Shown here piece by piece: positions 1-10,359 of a stretch of DNA of 64,000 bases. The notes below the pieces were generated by a model that was not told the origin of the DNA, made no database searches, and saw only the letters and a program-made list of their open reading frames with translations. This DNA is from Ianthella basta (Eukaryota; Porifera; Demospongiae; Verongiida; Ianthellidae). Location of the stretch: assembly GCA_964019415.1 (NCBI GenBank), contig OZ025874.1, positions 5,311,092-5,375,091 of the forward strand. The letters run 5' to 3'. Both the position numbers and the translations under genes were made by a program. Every line of letters starts with the position of its first letter. Position 1 is the stretch's first letter.

Positions 1-91
1 AATCACACCAAAGCACACACAGAAATTTGCAGTCAGCTTTAACTTTGCGTGGCTCCGGGAGAGTCCACAAAGCATTGAAAAGGAGAATACC

Positions 92-482
92 TCACTCCAC
101 CATGCTGCAACCAATGCACGCAAGCCAAAAATGTAAAGCGGTTCGTAGCCGAGCTAGATAAACCATGTACGCGACCCGCACAGTGCACAAATGAGAAACA
201 GCAAGCTCGTGCACTAATTCGTACGCAAAGGTACCCAAACTCACTGCCACAGTGGGAACGCACTGTTTTATGGAGAACAGAAATACGAACAGCGAGCGCA
301 AAGAACCCTCGAAGGCCGAAAACGTCTCAGATGCCTCAATCACTTCACTGGCTTCTTTAGAGTGTTGCTGCAGTGGCTTAACAAAAGGCAAAAACTTCAC
401 AGCACTTGCGAATTCAACAAAACTTGACAGCCGCTCTTCAGAGCTGCCGTCCTGGAAGAAGCCCGCCTTTCGAATAAGAGCC
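92..482 (-). CDS. Unrecognised exon-like ORF (copy 1)
   Basis: On the minus strand an open frame of about 130 codons runs from a possible acceptor (…CGCTAG, about 482) to a stop at 92. The predicted peptide is fairly hydrophobic in its C-terminal half, with an FVEFASAVKFLPFVKPL stretch near its start. Copy 2 has the same frame (31621-32011) with one V-to-I difference. An upstream minus-strand frame around 650-790 could be an earlier exon of the same gene, in a divergent arrangement with the plus-strand anchor exon at 1520. I do not recognise the family, and it is absent from the inverted segment. It could be an intact small gene or part of an inserted element. Confidence 0.3.
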
Positions 483-511
483 TAGACGCGCTAGGCGAGG
501 TATATATCACT

Positions 512-623
512 TATACCACGGCGCTTCGGTGTATATGGATTTTAGACGCACTCGCCCTCGGGCGCTTCGCGCCCGAGGGCAACGTGCGCCTAAAATCCAT
601 TTACACCGAAGCGCCGTGGTATA
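512..623. repeat. 112-bp near-perfect hairpin (copy 1)
   Basis: TATACCACGGCGCTTCGG at the left end is matched by its reverse complement at the right end, and the arms stay complementary to a central CCTCGGGCGCTTCGCGCCCGAGG. Arms are about 55 bp with almost no loop. This is the form expected of a small foldback MITE. An identical copy sits at 32041-32152. The inverted segment lacks it. Confidence 0.85.
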
Positions 624-1107
624 ACTAATACATATACGCCCTCTGCATTATTGGAGATAATTTGTACTGTCTCTGTACTATTTGTGATGTCGTGAAGAGT
701 AGCACTCTGCTCTAGTCCTCCAAGAAAAGCCAGCTGCAGTAGCAAGTCAAAGTTTCTTCTTGGATGAAGAGAGCTTGTAGCGTCGTACGTGTCCGGGAAT
801 AGCTACCCCAAGCTGCTCTATGAGTCTTGCCCGCTAGACCCAACTTCTCACTATCTAACGGGCGAGGAAGAGAATGAAAGAGGCTGTAAGGCTGTCAGGC
901 AGCGACACAGTCCCCAAGGTTGCAGCGAATTTGTAGCGAATGCGGAGACTGAGCTTACGAAGGTGTTCCACGCGACAGAGCAGTTGGGCTAGACTGAGAG
1001 GCATTTGCTACTGCTTCAGGTGCATATAGGCCTGCCATTTCGCCACCGCGCTGAAGCATTCAAACAGGATCCGATAAGAAGCTCCATGGACTGAAGCAAT
1101 GGCTCAA

Positions 1108-1210
1108 AAGTACATAGGAACCTCAAGCAATGAACGCCTTAGAAGTAGCTATACTTTTGAGGCGTTCATTGATTGAGGTATACATAGGAACCTCAATCAA
1201 TGAACGCATG
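1108..1210. promoter_or_regulatory. Direct/inverted repeat cluster upstream of anchor exon
   Basis: The 20-mer-like unit ACATAGGAACCTCAAxCAATGAACGC occurs twice directly and once inverted within 100 bp, starting about 310 bp upstream of the plus-strand ATG at 1520. The cluster is preserved in copy 2 (~32640-32740). In the inverted segment (~54715-54825) the units are also present but shuffled. Its place just upstream of the duplicated first exon makes a regulatory or replication-slippage origin possible. Function is inferred from position only. Confidence 0.45.
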
Positions 1211-1519
1211 CAGATTATCCAGTTACCAAGCACAGAACAAACCAATCGAGAGCAAGACAAGTCAATACAAAGGGCAAAAGTGTGAATAGCAGCTTTTGAT
1301 CGACCGCACAGGCCCCTATCTAATGTGTTGGTCCGGTCCGGAAATTATACGCAGCCCTGCAGAGCAGCAAGCTGAAATTTTTGGCGGTGTGATTTCGGTT
1401 GCCGTCGATTTCGAGCCGAGGGGTGCGAAACTGACTACATCGCCCAAGTGAACTGACTCTTAGCCGACGTTAGGTTACATCCTGTTTCCATATCCGCAGA
1501 ACAAGGTTAGGAATACGGA

Positions 1520-4500
1520 ATGCTATCCGGAGCAAATGATCCGTATGCGAACAGCAGCTCTTCGGCCATGGTCTTCTACGTCCTGGTTATAATCCTATTC
1601 CTGGCTGTCTACGTGTGGTACAGGTGAGAATAACACTACGTACTAACACCTTTGATGGTTAGCAGCCTGGAGTGTGTTGAAGGATTATGATTTTTCATAG
1701 CAAACGCATGTAAGCCAAACCTATAGTAGAGACTGCAGGCTCAAATATGCCTTCAGTTTTGACAATATGTTGGTAGCATTTTCGGATTCACCTACCTTTT
1801 GCGATCTGTATGAGACTTTTTTCATCCAATTCCGTTAGGTAGAAGCTGAATTACAAGCTTCTGAATATTGTTACCGTACGATTTTTTTCTGACACGTAGT
1901 AATAGGAATTACGGTATGTAGAGTGCGGAATCACATTTCGGCGGCATCATATTTCGGCCACTCGTTCTACACAGCCAAACGCATCCAGGGCTTTAAACTT
2001 GGTACATATGGAGGGCACACCAGTGTAACCTGGGGCTGAAAAGAAAAAGCCTACAGCTGTCTTCAATGTCACACTAGACGGTAGAGAACGAAGTGGCCGA
2101 AGTAATATTACTTCGGCCGGAAGGCATCTTACTTCGGCCACCGTCTGTATCTCCACCGAAAGCCATTCGTTTTGGATTTGGATTTCACTGGTGTGGAGCT
2201 ACATCCTTGCCCTACTCACAGTAACATGCAGAGTATAGAGCGTTCGACGGTCGCGCTGTGGTGCTTCGCTATATTGACCCTGGTGGAGGGATCATACTTC
2301 GGCCACCCTGTATGGAGGTCACCATTTCACGGCCGGCGTCCGTATCTCCGCAAAACGCCTTCATTTCGGAGTTAGATTTCACTGACATCTGGCCACATCA
2401 TTGCCCTGCTCACAGAGGCATCTAGGAGTGAGAGGGCTTTTCAATGGCGCGGTAATCCTTCGTGATATGGGGCCGGGTGGGGGGATCACGTTTCGGCCGG
2501 AAAGCATAATAATTATTGGTCTAGCGTCTATATCTCCATTGAATCGCCTTCGTTCTGGATTGGGATTGCACTGATACAAAGCCAAGTCATTGCAGTACTG
2601 ACAAGAGCTTGTAGAGGCAATCCAGAACGAAGGCGATTCAATGGAGATATAGACGCTAGACCAATTATTATGCTTTCCGGCCGAAACGTGATCCCCCCAC
2701 CCGGCCCCATATCACGAAGGATTACCGCGCCATTGAAGAGCCCTCTCACTCCTAGATGCCTCTGTGAGCAGGGCAATGATGTGGCCAGATGTCAGTGAAA
2801 TCTAACTCCGAAATGAAGGCGTTTTGCGGAGATACGGACGCCGGCCGTGAAATGGTGACCTCCATACAGGGTGGCCGAAGTATGATCCCTCCACCATGTA
2901 CCAGGGTCAATATAGCGAAGCACCACAGCGCGACCGTCGAACGCTCTATACTCTGCATGCTACTGTGAGTAGGGCAAGGATGTTACGCCACTGATTACAG
3001 CACTTTCACGTTCCTTCTAATAGCCAGCTGGCTGAAAGGTGGCCCACTACACATTACCATAGAAACTGAGCGCCCATTACTCAAAGCCAGTACTATCAGT
3101 CAACATGAAAGTACTAAGGTCTGATAGATCTGCCAACGATCTTTCGTTTGATATCAAGTTTGCTGAGTTTCGTTTCTTCTGGTACCAGCGGCGAGCTCTT
3201 TAATTTGACATACCACGCGGTATTAGCGAATCGGTCAGACATTTTTGCTGCGATTGCGCAAGACATCTGCAATATCTATCTATAGTAGGGTCAGGCAGAA
3301 ATCGGACGCCAGATCTCAGCCATAAGCAGATCATTTTTCTTGGTTCTTGGTCTATATGCTCAACAGGGGTATGCAACATGGTACACTTGATGAAAGCCAG
3401 AGTGGCGCCCTGCTTCAGAAGTTCTAGCGAAAAATGCAAAGCGTCCGAAGTAATATTACTTCGGACCGAAGGCATGTAACTTCGGACCGTCGCACGTTCA
3501 TCACGAAGAGCAAAGATCTGTCCACTTTACATGACTGTCAAACAGGCACACTCCAGTCCTGGTCACATCCGAAGTTTCGAATGAAATGTATTCGTCGCGA
3601 CGGAGCATGAGGGCTTAGAACCGAAGGCGTTGCGGTCATCAATAATCGGACTAATTTCCATCAACATAAAGCTGCAGATCGCCTTTTCTTCTCTTTTAGT
3701 GCCTTTTCTTCTAAATACATTACCTCATTTTGTGCTTCGTCAGTCCTGGTCACATCCGAAGTTTCGAATGATTCCTAACATTGCTGGAGTATGTACGTAT
3801 ATAGCCTCGTCCCCAGGCCCTTTTTAATTGCGGGGGAAGAAGAAAAGGGCCTGGTACACACTGTTATGATGACGTCACGCTTCCGTAAGATGGCGCGTTT
3901 GTATATCTCGGTGCCAAACGTCCGCGAGACTTCGTACGTGTTGCATTTGCTTGTCGGAGGTTATCCCCAAGCACCCAAATGCCTTGTTCAGCCCAGTGGG
4001 GTCGAAGGGAGACGTTTCAGGAAGCTGTAGTTAGCATCTGGTAATGTCATTCTAAGAAAGCGACGGTCTGCCGTCAGAATTGCCGAACGAAACCCCAGCT
4101 CATCGCAAACACACTGCGCAAGGTCCGCCGACTAGCTACACTTCGCAGCTTACCATCACATTCAATGTCGAAAAAAGGCAGCACCTTGTAGCGAGTGGAA
4201 ATCCCAAACAGTCTCTCGGTAGCCAAAAGTAAACGTCCTCCCGCTCGTACAAGAGAAGAGCGGCAGCCAGCTGCTCGCGTTTCAGTGCGATGTCAGGCAG
4301 TCCGACACAAAAAAGAGAGTATGAATGCGCCTTCACTGAATCCGCCCTTGAACGTTATACGGATAATATACTGGCGTGTCAGATTCCGTTCCCCCACTTT
4401 TGGGGGAAAAGTTGCGCAATCGCAACAGTGTACACCAGGCCGTCCTTCCCGCCCACGCTAATTATCGCGGACGGCCTGGGGACGAGGCTAGTGTGTATAC

Positions 4501-4753
4501 AGTGTGGTAGTGTTATGTATGAACTCGTTGTGTTGTAGCTACATATGTAGTTGAGCATGTTTCTCTCCCCATTCCACTCTACAGGAAGCCTCAACCACGT
4601 CTCACCTGCGGACAGCTGCTGCTGCTAATTCTCCTCCTCTTCCTCTTTCTTATCCTGGCCCTATACTTGGCATTGTCATGGCTACATGTCACATGTAACT
4701 CCTGCTCTGGCTTCATGTACTATGTCACCCTCCCATCACGTTGGCTCATTTGA
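1520..4753 (+). CDS. Predicted two-exon small membrane protein with P450-type anchor exon (copy 1)
   Basis: Exon 1 (1520-1623, 34 codons plus 2 nt) ends in CAG with donor GTGAGA. Exon 2 (4585-4753) follows a pyrimidine-rich acceptor (…CCACTCTACAG) and continues the split codon (AG+G) to a TGA. The product would be 90 aa: a serine-rich N-terminus, a hydrophobic helix around residues 17-33, a short basic stretch, then a long leucine-rich helix (about 43-63) and a Cys-containing tail. Exon 1 is a near copy of the signal-anchor exon of the P450 at 54288-54391; exon 2 resembles nothing I know. The intron holds a giant palindrome and a MITE. It converges on the P450 copy ending at 6659. Phase-perfect splicing supports it, but expression is unproven. 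Confidence 0.5.
2095..2118. repeat. 24-bp perfect palindrome
   Basis: The core CCGAAGTAATATTACTTCGG is flanked by GG and CC. The same 20-bp core occurs at 3445-3464 flanked by GT and AC, and both are followed by GAAGGCAT-like sequence, so the two sites are related. Confidence 0.8.
2201..2983. repeat. Giant palindrome, ~365-bp arms (copy 1)
   Basis: Left arm 2201 to ~2562 and right arm ~2617 to 2983 are reverse complements over almost their whole length, with a ~55-bp spacer. The right arm carries an extra 7 nt (near 2896) and the left arm an extra 3 nt (near 2513). Apparent ORFs here are mirror images of each other and are not genes. The arms contain repeated TTCGGCC / GGCCGAA motifs. Confidence 0.92.
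3443..3466. repeat. 24-bp perfect palindrome, second site
   Basis: Shares the 20-bp core of the palindrome at 2095-2118. It is also present in copy 2 (~34963-34986) and, with one variant flank, in the inverted segment near 53996-54020. Confidence 0.8.
3802..4490. mobile_element. MITE with 9-bp target duplication (copy 1)
   Basis: The element begins TAGCCTCGTCCCCAGGCC and ends with the exact reverse complement. Each end also folds into a subterminal hairpin (AGGCC…GGCCT). Flanks are GTACGTATA (3793-3801) and GTGTGTATA (4491-4499), a 9-bp target duplication with two differences. A 9-bp duplication is typical of Mutator-like elements. There is no transposase ORF, so it is non-autonomous. It lies in the intron of the small membrane protein gene. 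Confidence 0.85.
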
Positions 4754-6658
4754 ACATGTGAGGCGCTTTCTGTGTATTTGGCTGAGTGCGTGACACATTT
4801 GCTGGTGTGACAGTGTTTCTTTCATTCTGTAAACTCTTGGGTAGAGATCCCTACCTAATACTGCTGGTATTGTACTTTCATAACAAACACATTTCTTCCT
4901 GCCCATCGAGACTAGCTTTAGTGCACATGTGGTTATGATATGCATTCCCTATTTAACTGATGTCTTTTGCTTCATTTGATGAACTTCTCATTTGCAACTC
5001 TTCAGAGTAAGCAAGTATTTACGTGTTTATAGCGGATCTTATGCAACAGCATCTCCTCTTCACCTCATGCCAGTCCACTCTTATAGTCCAAGATTTATGT
5101 TGCTGCTCCAAATGTCAGCGAGTTACAGCCTTAAGTACTGCCAGCATACAGATCAATTTGCCTTTGTTGTGTTCTCCTGTGGAAGCAAAACTGAATACAC
5201 ACCATGACCGCTGTTGGCACATTAGACTGGAAGGGCTGGCTGGTCAATATTTTTCAGCATTCATCATGCCAACATGGCACATTGTGTGTGGTGCATGTGA
5301 TTCAGACGGTGATAATGCTGTACACTATCAATTTGCTGTCTTTCTGTACAGGACTACTACCCGTCACATATTCAAGTACTTTCACAAGTTAGAAGTATTA
5401 GATAATCAGCTGGTTTTGTAGCATTAGCAAATTATTAACGTCTTTAACATACCAGGCTATTGGAATAGTGTATTTTACCATAGTTGTGTACTGCTTTGGG
5501 TGCACTGTAGAGTTTGGTGTAAATTTATAATGTAGTTGTATTATTATCTGAACTGTCAGTAGAAATGTTTAGCATTAGTTTTGTTGTGCGTCAGAGTGGA
5601 ATTGAGAGAACGCGCAATTTAATAATTATTAATCCTGTACTTATGGGGTGCCAAAGGCATCCCTATATTGCATGTTTTCACTTTTAGGTATTTGTATGGC
5701 TTTGATCTTCACTTAATTTGATCCTCGCCATAACAAGCGATAGTGGTGGCTGCCTACAACAATAACATTCTTAGACAGATTCATCTGTATAATATCTCTC
5801 ATAACCTTGTCCATAAAGACGTCAGATAGGTATGGGGAAGGTACGTACACACCCCTGTCTCGAGAGCATACCTTGCCTTACTATCAACCTACACATCAGA
5901 TGTTTTGTTTGCCATGCACTCATATACATGCACCTCACTGCCACAAAGTTTTATTATTATAGTACTGTTATAATTATAGTCAACACTTCAAACACCTTAT
6001 ACCAGCTACAGGGATACTCAGAAGGATGATCTCTCTGTAGTTTGGCACTCATGCCCTACTTGATCTTCTCCTGTGTGGGGGTGGCTTAAATTCCCTCATG
6101 CTTTCTCCACACCGGTCTCCACATATTCATCGGCCTAAAGCTAGTCACGGTCACTTCCTGCCTTTATCAGCATTTCTCCTACGGGCTATATATACCGCAT
6201 ATGCCTGCTGCCTTCCCCCCATTCAGCTTGTCTATAATTATATATATATTCAAAGTTAGCGTGCATGTTAATGACCCGGGTTTTGCATGCATGGAAAGGC
6301 CCTCCTCCTTAAGCTTGTTGCATGGACTGGCTGGTCCCCCTCTTTGCATGGACTGGCCCTCCTTGTTCCAAAGGTTTTTCCACCAGTGGTTTTGCTATAC
6401 CTTACAGGTACACACTGCACTGTCCCTACATTTGCCCTTGTTTTTGGAGGAAACATTTTTACACACCCTTTGACTATAAATGTAACTAGTACATAGCTAT
6501 ATAACAGCAGCATATATTATACATGTATAATAATGACACATACACTTAATACATTGTATATGGCCAGGGTAACTGCATGCAGCTTATATACCAATACCTA
6601 TTATACCTATACTATACTATAGAGCTAGGTACAGTGTTGCCTGAGTACAAATTTCCTT
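4754..6658. other. Gene-free spacer between convergent genes (copy 1)
   Basis: This holds only short, low-complexity or AT-rich ORFs. It separates the stop of the plus-strand membrane protein from the P450 stop and probably contains both 3' UTRs. The counterpart at 36276-38178 is nearly identical. Confidence 0.6.
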
Positions 6659-7379
6659 TTATTCATGATCATCTCTGGCTGTAAACTTCAGTTGGATTGG
6701 GTCCTCTGGCATGAGGCTAATACCAACCACTGTCTTCAATGGGACCTACAATGGCAATGAGGAGATCATTGTCTGCATCATTTCACAAATTATTAAACAC
6801 ATCAATTCACATTTATGTCATATTCTGCTGAGACAGTTATGTCCCCTCTGCATGTAAATACTTGTCAAAGCATGACTGTAATGGTGGCCATGTAGAATGA
6901 TTTCTGCTTTTTCTTATGTGACTAACAGCTGATATCACCATAGTGACCATGTACACTGGTAAAGTATTCATGCATACCTGTGTGTCCACTGTTCTTTCCA
7001 CAATGAAGTTTTGCAAGATTTCAACAACTGCCATTTTGATCACCATCACAGCATATCTGTTTCCAATGCAATTTCTCGGACCTTCACTAAATGGGATGTA
7101 AATGCAAGGTGGACGCTTCTCTATTTCTTCTGGAAGAAATCTAGGTGCAAAGAATTGCAGAGTTGTTATCACATTTGCCTAAAAAGACTGTCTCTGCATA
7201 TATAGAAACACCTGAAAACACACCTATCAGGATCAAACACTTCTGGTTGATGCCACCACTCTGGATTGTAGTGAAGGTAATAGATTGGTATTTCAATAAC
7301 AGCTCCAGCAGGAATGGTGTAGTTTCCCAATCTGGTGTCTGTTGAAATAAGACGAGTAATTCTGTACATTGTTGGTAGG

Positions 7380-7510
7380 TGGAAAATGGGGGGGAGAGGT
7401 GATACACATACTAGAAATAATAAATATTTGGACGAAAAAGGATAAAAACAAGTAAATGCTGCTACACAGTAGAGCATTAACCATGACCCATACATGCAAG
7501 AATGCAGCAC
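7380..7510. repeat. Dispersed foldback-family fragment
   Basis: It contains an ACAGTAGAGCATTAACCAT stretch related to sequences at ~16990-17090, ~20485-20560, ~38940-39020 and ~48825-48910 and to the foldback at 16520-16785. It sits just upstream of a P450 exon, inside the intron. Confidence 0.55.
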
Positions 7511-10013
7511 TGTGTAGCTATATCGGACTTTATGGTAACATCAAAGGAATATGGTGTACGCTAAAGTAGTTATTACCTGGTGATAACTTAGTTATCTCTG
7601 GGTCACCTAATGATAACTAAATATTAAAAAGGTAGGTAATAGTTGTCACCTATTGGTACAACTATCACCTCTTGACCTTTAGTTGTTACCCTGACATGCA
7701 TGGTTGATGTTCCCCTGATGTATCCTTCAGTCATTTGCATGTACAACTCATGCACATCCTTGCCCTGACCCAAGTGATGCTGCCTTGGGTAGTCTTTCTG
7801 GTTGTGCCAGTTGCCCTTTGTGAGCACGGAAGCACTGTTCACTGACTCATGTAGGGCACTCATGTGAGTGTAACACGAATTCAGGAACTGAATAGGGTAC
7901 AGGCCTAATTAGCTAGTATTGTGACAGACAGCTCCAAACTATACATAACACTGATTGGTCGACTTGCACGTAAAGGCAGTGGACAGTGCACACAACAAAA
8001 CTAAGGTAAAGTAGGGGTTCCTGACAACGGGTTTCTTAACACGGCGTGCCACCTATCGCCTGTATGCGAAGGAACAGATTCTGTGTTTGCATGCATTTAG
8101 CGCAGGCGTCAATGTGATGACAGACTGGGTGTCCCTGTATCCTTGTTCCTTCACTTACAGGTGGACAGCAGTGCCCCCTATTTTGAACACCCTATCTTGT
8201 TCTGAACCCCTCTTTACCTTATCTGTTCCTCAAACGCAGCTTGCGGGCGTCTTCAAGCCAGGAATAAAGCTTGACAAGATTCTATGGGAATCTTCTTCTG
8301 AGGTCTGGTGTCTGTTAACTTGAAATACATATTTAGATATGCCTAGACTAACTCATAGTTGTGTTAAATGGTCCAACATACTCAACAGAAACACAACTAT
8401 CAACAAAACTCACAATGCAGGACATTTCAATCCTTGTGCTGAGATGTCCAGCATTTGCACGTTCATTGACAGTTGTGTTCCTGTGCAGTTCATCCTGGCT
8501 TATCATTGGATCTAAATGTAATGTGTTCAAAGCAAACTGAGTGAATATCCCACTAGCATGCAGACGTTATGTCATCCCTACCTGGAAAATGGTGGGTAAA
8601 TCCTTAGTGTTTCCTTCACTACCATATCCAAGTATTCCAGGTCAGTGAGGACATCATACAAAGACGTAACCTAAACATGCAAACAAGGCAACTAGACCTA
8701 AAATACACGCACTTACACTTGACAAATCATTCAGCACATGAATAGTAACATTATAATGAATGTTAATGTTCTGAAAATTCCTTCCAGTTTTGACGAATGG
8801 CCATGCAATATGGTAGAAATTAACGACTTAGCTCAGGTCATCTCAATGACTAAGCTTTGCAGGCCGTCTAAGAACTTAGTTAAACTATTTAGTGTGTTAG
8901 GGACATATAATGGGGATTTACATAAGTTTAGTAGTCATTTCAGAAGTATTTTGCAATTACACGACTATAGAGCATAGTCCCATTAACCCCAACACTAACC
9001 AGTTCTTTCCAAAGTTAAGTCCTTATAGGGATGGCCCAAAGTAAAGATGCTAGAGAGACAGCCAAAGCTGAGATTTTAGGGAGATAGCCTGAGCTAAGTT
9101 GTTAGAGAGATGGATAGCATAGAATGAAAAGGCAGCAAACATCACCAAACGTGACCAGAGGGACTGTTATTCAGAGGGGGGGGAGGGGCTTTGGAGGCTT
9201 GAGTTCCCCTCCTTGGGCCAGATCTGAAATAATGTTCCTCAGCAAAATGCTCTGAGGTATTCATCCAACAGGATTTAATGGCCTAAATCATTTAAGGCGT
9301 AAGCTCAATAGAGTCTGGTGTGGCTGCACAGGGATCTAAATTAAGTTCTTTCTTAATTCTGGCTGCCGGCAGCCATTTCTAGTTTTGTCATATTGTCACT
9401 GTGCAGTAAACAAATAAAGCAGCTGAGCCCCCCATCAAAGGTTGGGCTAAATCTGTCACTGGTTATTGGTGTGACCATGTGACAGCATCATGACTCTTCG
9501 TGATCCACCCCCTGATCTGTAATCTGTATGCCCCCCTGATAGAAGCTGGTTATACAATTCAGATTTAGGTTCATTGAACATGCATGTCCTTGGGCTTCAC
9601 GCTCGGTGTGAATATCCAATAAACCCTCGTTCTCGTTGTATATATATATCAGATGCATACCCACCTCCAAGTGTAAGAGACACAACATGACAACTAACCT
9701 TGTTGTTTTCCAAGCAATTCCTAATCTCCCTCTCCAACTTGCTCTGCACTTCAGGGTTCATGGCAAGTGAGTACAGAACAAAAGCCAAAGTGTGCGATGT
9801 GGTATCAGTACCAGCAAGGAGGAAAGTAACTGTCTGGGCAACTGTTTCATCTGCACTCATTTTCTCATCGGCGTCAATAATTAACTGCAGGATATCTTGA
9901 TGCTGATAAAAGCCACAATGAGAAAACGGGAACCAACAGCATTCACAGTTTAACTATGTTTTAGTCCAGCTCTAGCTAAGCCATAATATGCATTACTACT
10001 GACATGCTATATA

Positions 10014-10117
10014 CAGTGGAACCTGTCTAAGATGGTCACTGTGTTTGGCAGCCACCTCTCTAAAACAGCCAGCCTCCCTGGCCTCAAATAGGCAGCTGTC
10101 TTAGACAGCCTTCACTG
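10014..10117. mobile_element. Mariner-type MITE, TA-flanked (copy 1)
   Basis: It starts CAGTGGAACCTGTCTAAGA and ends with the approximate reverse complement, flanked by TA on both sides. It is 104 bp. In copy 1 the right terminus is damaged (AGACAGCCTT in place of AGACAGGTTT). Confidence 0.75.
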
Positions 10118-10359
10118 TAGTAACTTTACAGCACAGCTAAGACCAACTTGTCTTGGTGACAGAGAAGGACAGAATCTGCAACTGCTATGATCAGACAATT
10201 AGGAAGGACAATTAGGAACAGCCAATAGACCAGTTGCATAATAAGTCACGTGCTGCCCAAACGGGGCACTACTAAAACTCGAGACCATAACAGTGTACAT
10301 ACGTATAGGGCATGGGAGGTGCAAAGAAAAGCGAAATGGCGTCTGAATGAACAGGAACA

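Larger units (their letters stand above)
1730..3279. mobile_element. 1550-bp insertion flanked by 9-bp repeats (copy 1)
   Basis: CTATAGTAG occurs at 1721-1729 and again at 3280-3288. The inverted segment lacks everything between (junction at 54172-54192), which marks 1730-3279 as an insertion with a 9-bp target duplication. The insert contains the giant palindrome and many TTCGGCC motifs, and no long ORF. I see no convincing terminal inverted repeats. It could be a non-autonomous DNA element or a composite of several. Confidence 0.6.

Noticed and set aside
2172-2958. Several overlapping ORFs of 67-82 codons on both strands
   Set aside because: They are mirror images created by the two arms of the giant palindrome, with no domain or codon signal.
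3200-3475. 91-codon minus-strand ORF, also at 34720-34995 and (plus strand) 53988-54302
   Set aside because: It is open in all three copies but spans the 9-bp repeat/insertion border (3280-3288), so its C-terminal part differs between copies. There is no family match and it lies in an intron. Left unannotated.
5023-5421. 132-codon plus-strand ORF conserved in copy 2
   Set aside because: The copies are almost identical at DNA level here, so conservation is uninformative. The composition is UTR-like and there is no domain.
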